Source of the DNA: Ancylostoma caninum
Lineage: Eukaryota > Nematoda > Chromadorea > Rhabditida > Ancylostomatidae
Direction of reading: 5' to 3'
Length of the DNA stretch: 64,000 nt
NCBI GenBank assembly: GCA_037903475.1
Contig: JBAJFG010000571.1
Span: forward strand, 434,001 to 498,000
Positions within the stretch are counted from its first letter, which is position 1. The number at the start of each line of letters is the position of its first letter. The translations under genes and the position numbers were made by a program. The notes beneath the pieces are model-generated. The model was not told the origin of the DNA and ran no database searches. It saw nothing but the letters and a program-made list of their open reading frames with translations. This document shows positions 12,455-21,219 of the stretch, in pieces.

Positions 12455-13355
12455 TACAGGGTGCGTCAAAATTATTGACGCACCTAAAATGAGTCTGTAG
12501 AAAAGAAAAGATGCGAAAACATTCCAAATAAGCATATGCAGAATAAAGCCCATCTCTTTCCGAACCGAATAAATGCACTCTTGTTCAAGGCAAGCTCCTT
12601 CCGTGCTGAAGGAGTCACAGAGACGACGAGGGATCGCAATGCCCCTGCGCCGCAACTAACTCAGGTCGACTTTGTCAGAGTTCTTGAACAGATAAGCCTT
12701 TGAAGCTTGATGTTTTTGTGGATTATAGCGCAGCTCTTGCTCTCTAAGATATCCATATGGGGTCATCCGTAGACTGGAACTTGGTTCACAAGGAAGCCTA
12801 TTCTCCGCCAAATTGAAGTGCCTCAAGTAGATGTTTGAAACTGGGCCCGTACGCCTTTTGTCTTATGCGCAACAGCCAAGCCCTGCCAAAGTACCTATGA
12901 TTTCATCTTGTGATGAGAACTAAGGTGAGCGAGGAAATGTGCCCTTAGAAAATTGCTTGAATGAGAAACAAGAAAACGAAAAAATTTCTATAGTAAAACA
13001 TAGATGCCTTTCTCTGGAGGGGACACGACAAGACTAGGACACGATTTCATGTGGTACTTGGAGAGCAAGACCTCTGCATTACTTCCCTTAAGAGTGTCGT
13101 TTTCTTAAAGCTTACCCTCTTTATAATATAGAAGAATAATAGACGAACTTCAGTTGCGGCGCATCGGCGATTTTCTCTACCGACATGTTCGTGGCTGCTT
13201 TTACAAGGAGAGAGCGCTCTCCGAACAGGAGTGGATTTTTTGTATTCGATGAGACATGACCTTTATTTTGGATATGCATATTTAGTGGTTTTCGTGACAT
13301 TGTCCTTTTTACAGCATAACATCAGTGCGTCAATATTTATGATATTCACCCTGTA
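12455..13355. mobile_element. TA-flanked element with CAGGGTG terminal repeats
   Basis: The left end CAGGGTGCGTCAAAATTATT (from 12457) is partly mirrored at the right end: reading inward from 13353 on the minus strand gives CAGGGTGAATATC, then ATTGACGCAC. TA flanks both ends. The left terminus itself is a small hairpin (GTGCGTCAA-TTGACGCAC). About 900 bp long, with no recognisable transposase; probably a decayed or non-autonomous Tc1/mariner-like element. Confidence 0.6.
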
Positions 13356-13595
13356 ATTAGGTCCAAATTCTCTCAATGCTTACGACACAGCCGAACTTTC
13401 AAAACAATTCATATGTATGAGTTTTCTCAAACCTATATGTAGGCGCAAACGCGAAATCCGAGCAGGACCTGACTACGGTCTCTAATTCCTGGGAGAAACT
13501 GCCATCGCTCTCTCCACACTAGGTCTAACGGAAGCTTTATGCGTACAGGAACAGACCAGAGATAAATGATTTATATATTGTAGAACTCTTACATT

Positions 13596-13601
13596 TTTAT
13601 T
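13596..13601 (-). terminator. Polyadenylation signal AATAAA of the sulfotransferase-like gene
   Basis: AATAAA on the minus strand (plus strand TTTATT), about 24 nt after the TGA stop of the gene ending at 13625. The distance and hexamer fit a nematode 3' end. Confidence 0.55.
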
Positions 13602-13624
13602 AGCGTACTAAAAACAGTGAAATG

Positions 13625-16600
13625 TCATCTACACCAGTCCTGCTGCAAATAGTCGACCAGTAATTTCACCCTTAAACGTTGCAACTCATCGAGTGCATTG
13701 ACGGGTTTAGAATTTATCGTATCCTCTTCATCCTTCTTCCATTCACTCCAATCTCTCGGAGCAACGTGAGAAAATCCACAGACTTCAAAGATAGGACGTG
13801 CAACAGCGTCTGGATCGTTTAGCTGAAACCGCCATCTATGGACTCTTGCTCGCTATGTAAACATTAAAGGGAATAACCTTACCACATCTTCGGCGTAGAT
13901 AGTCTCCAGAGCATAGTATTTCATAGTCCTCTGATAGCTGATCGTGCACCCCATGATTTGCGCAAGAGCAAATTCGTATGGTGCAGCGGGCCCAATTTTT
14001 CGAACCATTTCTGGCTCGAGAAGCCTCCAGCTGGAGAAGAAATCACAGAGGATTGGTGAATAGGTGAGAAGGCTACACACCTGAATTTTCGTTCGACAAG
14101 GGAAGGGAAAGAAATATGACGATAAACCAAAGCAAACAACACTAACCATTTCGAAAATCGGCATGCTGAGTGAAGTAGCAGCAACAAGGCGAGGGACACC
14201 AATCGTTGGATCCTTCGAGGTAACGAAAATATGATGAATGGATGGGGATGCAGCGTGGACGTATGGCACGATCTTCGCACAACACGACCTGAAGAGGAAA
14301 GATAAGCAGAGAAAGGAGAAAAAGAGCACCGTCAACGTCATTGCACAGGACTGCGGACACTGTTATTCCGAAATTCCACAAGGTTAGCTGTACTCACCGT
14401 CTGCAAAATTATTAGCGCGAGTGGGGTTCGAACCCAAGAGGACTTACGTCCATTGGAACTTAAGTCCAACGCCTTAACCACTCGGCCATCGCGCTGCGAA
14501 CTTGTTGAAATCCCAAATTTCCACAGACGACAATATTTTTGCACAGTCCTGCACGGGTCTAGCTGTACTCACCGTTTGCAAAATTATTAGCGCGAGTGGG
14601 GTTCGAACCCACGAGGACTTACGTCCATTGGAACTTAAGTCCAACGCCTTAACCACTCGGCCATCGCGCTGCGAACTTGTTGAAATCCCAAATTTCCACA
14701 GACGACAATATTTTTGCACAGTCCTGCACGGGTCTAGCTGTACTCACCGTTTGCAAAATTATTAGCGCGAGTGGGGTTCGAACCCACGAGGACTTACGTC
14801 CATTGGAACTTAAGTCCAACGCCTTAACCACTCGGCCATCGCGCTGCGAACTTGTTGAAATCCCAAATTTCCACAGACGACAATATTTTTGCACAGTCCT
14901 GCACGGGTCTAGCTGTACTCACCGTTTGCAAAATTATTAGCGCGAGTGGGGTTCGAACCCACGAGGACTTACGTCCATTGGAACTTAAGTCCAACGCCTT
15001 AACCACTCGGCCATCGCGCTGCGAACTTGTTGAAATCCCAAATTTCCACAGACGACAATATTTTTGCACAGTCCTGCACGGGTCTAGCTGTACTCACCGT
15101 TTGCAAAATTATTAGCGCGAGTGGGGTTCGAACCCACGAGGACTTACGTCCATTGGAACTTAAGTCCAACGCCTTAACCACTCGGCCATCGCGCTGCGAA
15201 CTTGTTGAAATCCCAAATTTCCACAGACGACAATATTTTTGCACAGTCCTGCACGGGTCTAGCTGTACTCACCGTTTGCAAAATTATTAGCGCGAGTGGG
15301 GTTCGAACCCACGAGGACTTACGTCCATTGGAACTTAAGTCCAACGCCTTAACCACTCGGCCATCGCGCTGCGAAATTGTTGAAATCCCAAATTTCCACA
15401 GACGACAATATTTTTGCACAGTCCTGCACGGGTCTAGCTGTACTCACCGTTTGCAAAATTATTAGCGCGAGTGGGGTTCGAACCCATGAGGACTTACGTC
15501 CATTGGAACTTAAGTCCAACGCCTTAACCACTCGGCCATCGCGCTGCGAACTTGTTGAAATCCCAAATTTCCACAGACGACAATATTTCTGCACAGTCCT
15601 GCACAGGTCTAGCTGTACTCACCGTTTGCAAAATTATTAGCGCGAGTGGGGTTCGAACCCACGAGGATTTACGTCCATTGGAACTTAAGTCCAACGCCTT
15701 AACCACTCGGCCATCGCGCTGCGAACTTGCTGAAATCCCAAATTTCCACAGACGACAATATTTTTGCACAGTCCTGCACGGGCTAGCTGTACTCACCGTT
15801 TGCAAAATTATTAGCGCGAGTGGGGTTCGAACCCATGAGGACTTACGTCCATTGGAACTTAAGTCCAACGCCTTAACCACTCGGCCATCGCGCTGCGAAC
15901 TTGTTGAAATCCCAAATTTCCACAGACGACAATATTTCTGCACAGTCCTGCACAGGTCTAGCTGTACTCACCGTTTGCAAAATTATTAGCGCGAGTGGGG
16001 TTCGAACCCACGAGGATTTACGTCCATTGGAACTTAAGTCCAACGCCTTAACCACTCGGCCATCGCGCTGCGAACTTGCTGAAATCCCAAATTTCCACAG
16101 TCGACAATATTTTTGCACAGTCCTGCACGGGTCTAGCTGTACTCACCGTTTGCAAAATTATTAGCGCGAGTGGGGTTCGAACCCACGAGGACTTACGTCC
16201 ATTGGAACTTAAGTCCAACGCCTTAACCACTCGGCCATCGCGCTGCGAACTTTTTGAAATCCCAAATTTCCACAGACGACAATATTTCTGCACAGTCCTG
16301 CACAGGTCTAGCTGTACTCACCGTTTGCAAAATTATTAGCGCGAGTGGGGTTCGAACCCACGAGGACTTACGTCCATTGGAACTTAAGTCCAACGCCTTA
16401 ACCACTCGGCCATCGCGCTGCGAACTTGTTGAAATCCCAAATTTCCACAGACGACAATATTTTTGCACAATCCTGCACGGGTCTAGCTGTACTCACCGTT
16501 TGCAAAATTATTAGCGCGAGTGGGGTTCGAACCCACGAGGACTTACGTCCATTGGAACTTAAGTCCAACGCCTTAACCACTCGGCCATCGCGCTGCGAAC

Positions 16601-19600
16601 TTGTTGAAATCCCAAATTTCCACAGTCGACAATATTTTTGCACAGTCCTGCACGGGTCTAGCTGTACTCACCGTTTGCAAAATTATTAGCGCGAGTGGGG
16701 TTCGAACCCACGAGGACTTACGTCCATTGGAACTTAAGTCCAACGCCTTAACCACTCGGCCATCGCGCTGCGAACTTGTTGAAATCCCAAATTTCCACAG
16801 ACGACAATATTTTTGCACAGTCCTGCACGGGTTAGCTGTACTCACCGTTTGCAAAATTATTAGCGCGAGTGGGGTTCGAACCCACGAGGACTTACGTCCA
16901 TTGGAACTTAAGTCCAACGCCTTAACCACTCGGCCATCGCGCTGCGAACTTGTTGAAATCCCAAATTTCCACAGACGACAATATTTTTGCACAGTCCTGC
17001 ACGGGTTAGCTGTACTCACCGTTTGCAAAATTATTAGCGCGAGTGGGGTTCGAACCCACGAGGACTTACGTCCATTGGAACTTAAGTCCAACGCCTTAAC
17101 CACTCGGCCATCGCGCTGCGAACTTGTTGAAATCCCAAATTTCCACAGACGACAATATTTTTGCACAGTCCTGCACGGGTCTAGCTGTACTCACCGTTTG
17201 CAAAATTATTAGCGCGAGTGGGGTTCGAACCCACGAGGACTTACGTCCATTGGAACTTAAGTCCAACGCCTTAACCACTCGGCCATCGCGCTGCGAACTT
17301 GTTGAAATCCCAAATTTCCACAGACGACAATATTTTTGCACAGTCCTGCACGGGTCTAGCTGTACTCACCGTTTGCAAAATTATTAGCGCGAGTGGGGTT
17401 CGAACCCACGAGGACTTACGTCCATTGGAACTTAAGTCCAACGCCTTAACCACTCGGCCATCGCGCTGCGAACTTGTTGAAATCCCAAATTTCCACAGAC
17501 GACAATATTTTTGCACAGTCCTGCACGGGTCTAGCTGTACTCACCGTTTGCAAAATTATTAGCGCGAGTGGGGTTCGAACCCACGAGGACTTACGTCCAT
17601 TGGAACTTAAGTCCAACGCCTTAACCACTCGGCCATCGCGCTGCGAACTTGTTGAAATCCCAAATTTCCACAGACGACAATATTTCTGCACAGTCCTGCA
17701 CAGGTCTAGCTGTACTCACCGTTTGCAAAATTATTAGCGCGAGTGGGGTTCGAACCCACAAGGACTTACGTCCATTGGAACTTAAGTCCAACGCCTTAAC
17801 CACTCGGCCATCGCGCTGCGAACTTGTTGAAATCCCAAATTTCCACAGACGACAATATTTCTGCACAGTCCTGCACGGGTCTAGCTGTACTCACCGTTTG
17901 CAAAATTATTAGCGCGAACCCACGAGGACTTGGGAACTTAAGTCCAACGCCTTAACCACTCGGCCATCGCGCTGCGAACTTGTTGAAATCCCAAATTTCC
18001 ACAGACGACAATATTTTATTTTTGCACAGTCCTGCACGGGTCTAGCTGTACTCACCGTTTGCAAAATTATTAGCGCGAGTGGGGTTCGAACCCACGAGGA
18101 CTTACGTCGATTGGAACTTAAGTCCAACGCCTTAACCACTCGGCCATCGCGCTGCGAACTTCTTGGAATCCCAAATTTCCGCAGACGACAATATTTTTGC
18201 ACAGTCCTGCACAGGTCTAGCTGTACTCACCGTTTGCAAAATTATTAGCGCGAGTGGGGTTCGAACCCACGAGGACTTACGTCCATTGGAACTTAAGTCA
18301 AACGCCTTAACCACTCGGCCATCGCGCTGCGAACTTGTTGAAATCCCAAATTTCCACAGACGACAATATTTTTGCACAGTCCTGCACGGGTCTAGCTGTA
18401 CTCACCGTTTGCAAAATTATTAGCGCGAGTGGAGTTCGAACCCACGAGGACTTACGTCCATTGGAACTTAAGTCCAACGCCTTAACCACTCGGCCATCGC
18501 GCTGCGAACTTGTTGAAATCCCAAATTTCCACAGACGACAATATTTTTGCACAGTCCTGCACGGGTCTAGCTGTACTCACCGTTTGCAAAATTATTAGCG
18601 CGAGTGGGGTTCGAACCCACGAGGACTTACGTCCATTGGAACTTAAGTCCAACGCCTTAACCACTCGGCCATCGCGCTGCGAACTTGTTGAAATCCCAAA
18701 TTTCCACAGACGACAATATTTCTGCACAGTCTTGCACGGGTCTAGCTGTACTCACCGTTTGCAAAATTATTAGCGCGAGTGGGGTTCGAACCCACGAGGA
18801 CTTACGTCCATTGGAACTTAAGTCCAACGCCTTAACCACTCGGCCATCGCGCTGCGAACTTGTTGAAATCCCAAATTTCCACAGACGACAATATTTTTGC
18901 ACAGTCCTGCACGGGTCTAGCTGTACTCACCGTTTGCAAAATTATTAGCGCGAGTGGGGTTCGAACCCACGAGGACTTACCTCCACTAGAACTTAAAGGC
19001 AGGGGGCCACCTCGTTCTGCCTGTTGGATTTACCATTAATCCTAGACCTTCTCATCATGTTGATCCCCGGGATGTACATCAACAGGCACAGAAGCGACGA
19101 AATACCCATTTTTGAAAGGCACGAACTGGGTAGAAATTTGGAGCCCGGAGGCGGACCGCTCCAAGCTGTGCTGGCTGCCTGCCACGGCTGCCGCGTCGGT
19201 CAACGAGTCTTGGCCTGTCCAATCGATAAGATCAACGGCTTCACATGTCAACTCGGGTTGGCAAACTGTTACAGACCCCGTCCTGGAAGACGGGTTTATA
19301 GACCATTCTGAGACAATTTATGTTTACCGTTGGAACCATCGCGCCGAGTAGATGCAGAATCCGCTGTTAGCTGAACTACGAAGATGAGGTGGACCTTTGC
19401 CTTTAAGTCCAACACCTTAATCATTCGGCCATAGCGACGTGTCTTAAGTATTCACAGGGTATTCATGTATTTCACAAGTCTGTTATTGATTAGTTTGATT
19501 ACATTTCGCTGCGTTGCTTTCGAATAAAAGAGTGGAATGAGAGAGTGATTTTGTTGTCTCACCTTGTTTTCATGACGAGAACCTGGTCCCTCTCAATGTG

Positions 19601-21209
19601 TTTCACTGCAAAACGAAGCGCTGCATACGTTATCGATCGTATTGTTTCGATCGATACAGTATTGACGAGCACAGCAAGTGCACTCAGTACTGGAGGTTCC
19701 CCTTGGACTATCAATTGTTGCTGCTCAGGATCGGTTGAACTCAGCATTCTTGCCAACATGCTTCCACCACAGCACGGAGAACTGTGCAACATTACAGCTC
19801 GTCCTAAAAAATAAATATGAGCATTCAAGGAGTAAGAGGGAGCTATAACAGAGCTTACCTTTCATAGGAGGTATTGTTGCTCGCACTTCATCAACGAATG
19901 TGTTTATATCCATTCGTGCGACGCGGTCGCAGCACGTGTGGAGCGCAGGTGTTAGACGCGGTGCATGACTAATCGATAATAAAGTACCGGCTGGAATTCG
20001 AACGAAGTACACGTATCGATCAGTTATTGTATAGATCATCCAACTGAAAGAAAGAGGAGGGCAGGGAATAGGTAACATTTAAAAAACAGAAGAAACTCTG
20101 AGAATGGTACCTTACATCCTTGAGCTCTTGCATAGTGCCAAACCCGTCGTTAAATAGAAGGAAGTCATACTCTTGCGCTATATCAGTGGCATCCAATCGA
20201 TACCTGCAAGGAGCCATGTTGGTATAGTCCGTCTCAAAAACGACGATACTTGAGTATTTGTGCACATGATCGGCATTTCCCGCCTGCCTCTCCGTACATA
20301 ACACTATTTCTCGCGTTTTCTCGCTCGCGTCCCTCTTTCTCTAATATCTGCACAACTATGTTCCCCGGTGAAACACACTATATCGGCGATGTTTACTTAT
20401 TGTTAGAAAATAACAGTAGAAAGTGTGACTATTGAAATCAAGAGAGCTAGTTCGTAGAAGGTGGACCCAATATAGACTGAAAACTTCAAGAAAATCAATT
20501 TTCGATTTTGACGTTATGTAGATGAAATTTTAAAAGAGAAAGTGCAGAGATGTTTATTGTTGAAGGAAGAAACTAAACCAATCAACGCAAAATCAATTAT
20601 GAGTATCCCGCTAGACCAAATAGGGGTGTACTCGGAGTTTCAAGAGGGTTTGCTTTCCTCCATGTGAGATTTGGTCCCTGCATACCCACCGTTCCGGTTG
20701 CCGCAACGCTTCATGCAAGCGTGGCGGCTCTGTCGGCATCCCAGTGATTCGTCACACAGTCAGTATGTATTTTTGCTGGAATCGTTCCTGCGTCTAAACC
20801 GGGCTTACTGCAGCCAAAACTCACTCTTTGCAGCATTTTTTTCCTTTTCTTTTTTGTTTTTCCCCTCTTTCACTTTATTTTAGGTACAAAAGGGCATTTG
20901 AATTCGGTTTCTATATAAAAATTTCCAGTGCTATGCATTGCGAGTGGTTTTTTTTGAGCCGAGTATATTAACATTAGTGAAATAGCAAATTTTCACTATT
21001 TTCTCTCCTCCACGTTGAAATATTTCTACGAATGATTACCTCGTAATCACATTGAAGAATTCGACATCTCCAACTTGTTGTTGTTGGGACAGCTTCCGCA
21101 CTAACGTAAACAAATCGGATTCCAGCAGGACAATAGCACGAATCATTCGATAGAGTGCATAGAGAAGCAGCTGCAGTGGCATTAACAGATACGGATCAAT
21201 GGAAAACAT
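13625..21209 (-). CDS. P-loop sulfotransferase-like protein, seven exons, with a tRNA array in intron 4
   Basis: Exons on the minus strand: 21209-21040, 20203-20111, 20043-19859, 19803-19563, 14288-14147, 14080-13883 and 13822-13625 (TGA). They total 1227 nt with every phase compatible, giving 408 aa. The start ATG lies one base after TTTTTCAG, a likely spliced-leader acceptor. Residues about 8-29 are hydrophobic (possible membrane anchor). A phosphate-binding-loop-like motif, SSPCCGGSMLARML, lies at about 157-170. Exon 5 carries IFVTSKDPTIGVPRLVAAT (about 250-268), placed like the 3'-phosphate segment of PAPS-dependent sulfotransferases. That resemblance is by motif order only; the family and substrate are unproven. 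The exon 2 donor is AG/GTACC, the weakest junction. Intron 4, splitting an Arg codon (about residue 230), is 5274 bp and contains the tRNA-Leu array on the same strand. The other introns are 60 bp to about 840 bp. Confidence 0.75.
14413..14495 (-). tRNA. tRNA-Leu(UAA), array unit 1
   Basis: Seven-bp acceptor stem AGCGCGA/TCGCGCT, long variable arm (class II, as in tRNA-Leu), anticodon loop CTTAAGT giving anticodon UAA for codon UUA. This edge unit has G-to-T at the base of the T stem, which loses one pair, and it is flanked by a diverged spacer. Confidence 0.9.
14588..14670 (-). tRNA. tRNA-Leu(UAA), array unit 2
   Basis: Consensus unit: acceptor AGCGCGA/TCGCGCT, T arm GTGGG-TTCGAAC-CCCAC, variable arm GGAC-GTAA-GTCC, anticodon stem TTGGA/TCCAA and anticodon UAA. 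TTTT follows 8 nt downstream. Confidence 0.95.
14763..14845 (-). tRNA. tRNA-Leu(UAA), array unit 3
   Basis: Identical to the consensus unit by eye (see unit 2). Confidence 0.95.
14938..15020 (-). tRNA. tRNA-Leu(UAA), array unit 4
   Basis: Identical to the consensus unit by eye (see unit 2). Confidence 0.95.
15113..15195 (-). tRNA. tRNA-Leu(UAA), array unit 5
   Basis: Identical to the consensus unit by eye (see unit 2). Confidence 0.95.
15288..15370 (-). tRNA. tRNA-Leu(UAA), array unit 6
   Basis: Consensus tRNA; its 5' flank has a one-base change (AATTG for ACTTG on the plus strand). Confidence 0.95.
15463..15545 (-). tRNA. tRNA-Leu(UAA), array unit 7
   Basis: T stem reads ATGGG instead of GTGGG, which loses the basal G-C pair. 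The same change occurs in unit 9. Anticodon UAA is kept. Confidence 0.9.
15638..15720 (-). tRNA. tRNA-Leu(UAA), array unit 8
   Basis: Variable arm has ATCC instead of GTCC, breaking one pair. The change is shared with unit 10. The 5' flank carries CTTGCTG (plus strand), also shared with unit 10. Confidence 0.9.
15812..15894 (-). tRNA. tRNA-Leu(UAA), array unit 9
   Basis: Shares the ATGGG T-stem variant with unit 7; the step to it from unit 8 is 174 bp. Units 9-10 look like a duplicate of units 7-8. Confidence 0.9.
15987..16069 (-). tRNA. tRNA-Leu(UAA), array unit 10
   Basis: Shares the variable-arm ATCC variant with unit 8. Anticodon UAA is kept. Confidence 0.9.
16162..16244 (-). tRNA. tRNA-Leu(UAA), array unit 11
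   Basis: Consensus tRNA; 5' flank variant CTTTTTG on the plus strand. Confidence 0.95.
16337..16419 (-). tRNA. tRNA-Leu(UAA), array unit 12
   Basis: Consensus tRNA; the neighbouring spacer has the TTTCTGC/CACAGG variant pair seen next to units 8, 10 and 20. Confidence 0.95.
16512..16594 (-). tRNA. tRNA-Leu(UAA), array unit 13
   Basis: Consensus tRNA; the spacer between units 13 and 14 has CAGTCGAC instead of CAGACGAC. Confidence 0.95.
16687..16769 (-). tRNA. tRNA-Leu(UAA), array unit 14
   Basis: Consensus tRNA (see unit 2). Confidence 0.95.
16861..16943 (-). tRNA. tRNA-Leu(UAA), array unit 15
   Basis: Consensus tRNA; the 174-bp step to it comes from a one-base deletion in the spacer (GGGTTAGC for GGGTCTAGC), shared with the next step. 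Confidence 0.95.
17035..17117 (-). tRNA. tRNA-Leu(UAA), array unit 16
   Basis: Consensus tRNA; again a 174-bp step with the same spacer deletion as unit 15, suggesting a one-unit duplication. Confidence 0.95.
17210..17292 (-). tRNA. tRNA-Leu(UAA), array unit 17
   Basis: Consensus tRNA (see unit 2). Confidence 0.95.
17385..17467 (-). tRNA. tRNA-Leu(UAA), array unit 18
   Basis: Consensus tRNA (see unit 2). Confidence 0.95.
17560..17642 (-). tRNA. tRNA-Leu(UAA), array unit 19
   Basis: Consensus tRNA (see unit 2). Confidence 0.95.
17735..17817 (-). tRNA. tRNA-Leu(UAA), array unit 20
   Basis: One change at the variable arm/T stem junction (CTTGTGGG for CTCGTGGG); otherwise consensus with anticodon UAA. 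Confidence 0.92.
17910..17973 (-). pseudogene. Deleted tRNA-Leu(UAA), array unit 21
   Basis: Two internal deletions: most of the 3' half of the T arm, including part of the B box context, and about 10 nt of the variable arm. Only about 63 nt remain. The D arm, anticodon stem-loop and acceptor 5' strand are still consensus. It cannot fold as a normal tRNA. The spacer after it has a 4-nt insertion (ATATTTTATTTTTGC). Confidence 0.95.
18071..18153 (-). tRNA. tRNA-Leu(UAA), array unit 22
   Basis: Variable arm reads CGAC for GGAC, losing one pair. The 5' flank differs (CTTCTTGGAATCCC on the plus strand). Anticodon UAA is intact. Confidence 0.9.
18246..18328 (-). tRNA. tRNA-Leu(UAA), array unit 23
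   Basis: The anticodon stem has TTTGA for TTGGA, giving one mismatch in the 5-bp stem. This is the most likely of the full-length units to be impaired. Anticodon UAA is intact. Confidence 0.88.
18421..18503 (-). tRNA. tRNA-Leu(UAA), array unit 24
   Basis: T-stem 3' strand is CTCCAC for CCCCAC, converting a G-C to a G-U pair; otherwise consensus. Confidence 0.92.
18596..18678 (-). tRNA. tRNA-Leu(UAA), array unit 25
   Basis: Consensus tRNA (see unit 2). Confidence 0.95.
18771..18853 (-). tRNA. tRNA-Leu(UAA), array unit 26
   Basis: Consensus tRNA (see unit 2); last full-length unit on this side. Confidence 0.95.
18946..19438 (-). pseudogene. tRNA-Leu(UAA) unit 27, split by a TTAA-type miniature element
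   Basis: The 3' half of the tRNA (T arm, variable arm, 3' side of the anticodon stem) is at 18946-18996. The 5' half (anticodon 5' side, D arm, acceptor 5' strand) is at 19403-19438. Both halves have accumulated substitutions compared with the array consensus. The break falls in the anticodon loop CTTAAGT, and TTAA is present on both sides of the inserted element. This is the 5'-most unit in transcription order. Confidence 0.92.
18997..19402. mobile_element. TTAA-flanked miniature element inside tRNA unit 27
   Basis: A 406-bp element with termini AGGCAGGGGGCCACCTCGTT and, inverted, AGGCAAAGGTCCACCTCATC, bounded by TTAA at 18993-18996 and 19403-19406. The empty site (a single TTAA in GAACTTAAGTCC) is visible in the other array units, so the target duplication is directly supported. 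TTAA target sites are typical of the piggyBac superfamily; assignment of this family to piggyBac is inference. An internal block, AATTTGGAGCCCGGAGG, is shared with the element at 47.97 kb. Confidence 0.88.
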
Positions 21210-21216
21210 TCTGAAA
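21210..21216 (-). promoter_or_regulatory. Probable spliced-leader trans-splice acceptor
   Basis: TTTTTCAG on the minus strand ends at 21211, one base before the ATG at 21209. In nematodes an acceptor this close to the start codon, with no usable upstream donor, usually receives a spliced leader. That is known biology applied here by inference. Confidence 0.6.
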
Positions 21217-21219
21217 AAG

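Larger units (their letters stand above)
14381..18992 (-). repeat. Tandem array: about 175-bp units, each a tRNA-Leu(UAA) gene plus spacer
   Basis: Twenty-seven consecutive units start (tRNA 3' side) at 14414, 14589, 14764 and so on. The period is 175 bp in most steps, 174 bp at three steps, and 161 bp after the deleted unit. Each unit is an 82-83 nt tRNA plus a spacer of about 92 nt that is nearly identical across units. On the minus strand each tRNA is followed within 8 nt by TTTT, a Pol III stop. A and B boxes (TGGCCGAGTGG and GGTTCGAAC) are intact in almost all units. A degraded spacer precedes unit 1 (about 14345-14412). The whole array lies inside intron 4 of the sulfotransferase-like gene. 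The long frames on both strands here come from the repeat and are not proteins. Confidence 0.97.

Noticed and set aside
14502..18948. Repeated 81-203 codon open frames on both strands across the tRNA array
   Set aside because: They are products of the 175-bp repeat (a period divisible by neither strand's stop pattern) and read through tRNA genes. No protein family and no splice context.
20204..20304. Upstream extension of exon 2 of the sulfotransferase-like gene (open frame continues)
   Set aside because: The frame is open, but a TGCAG acceptor at 20204 gives the phase needed to join exon 1. The alternative acceptor at 20284 gives the wrong phase.
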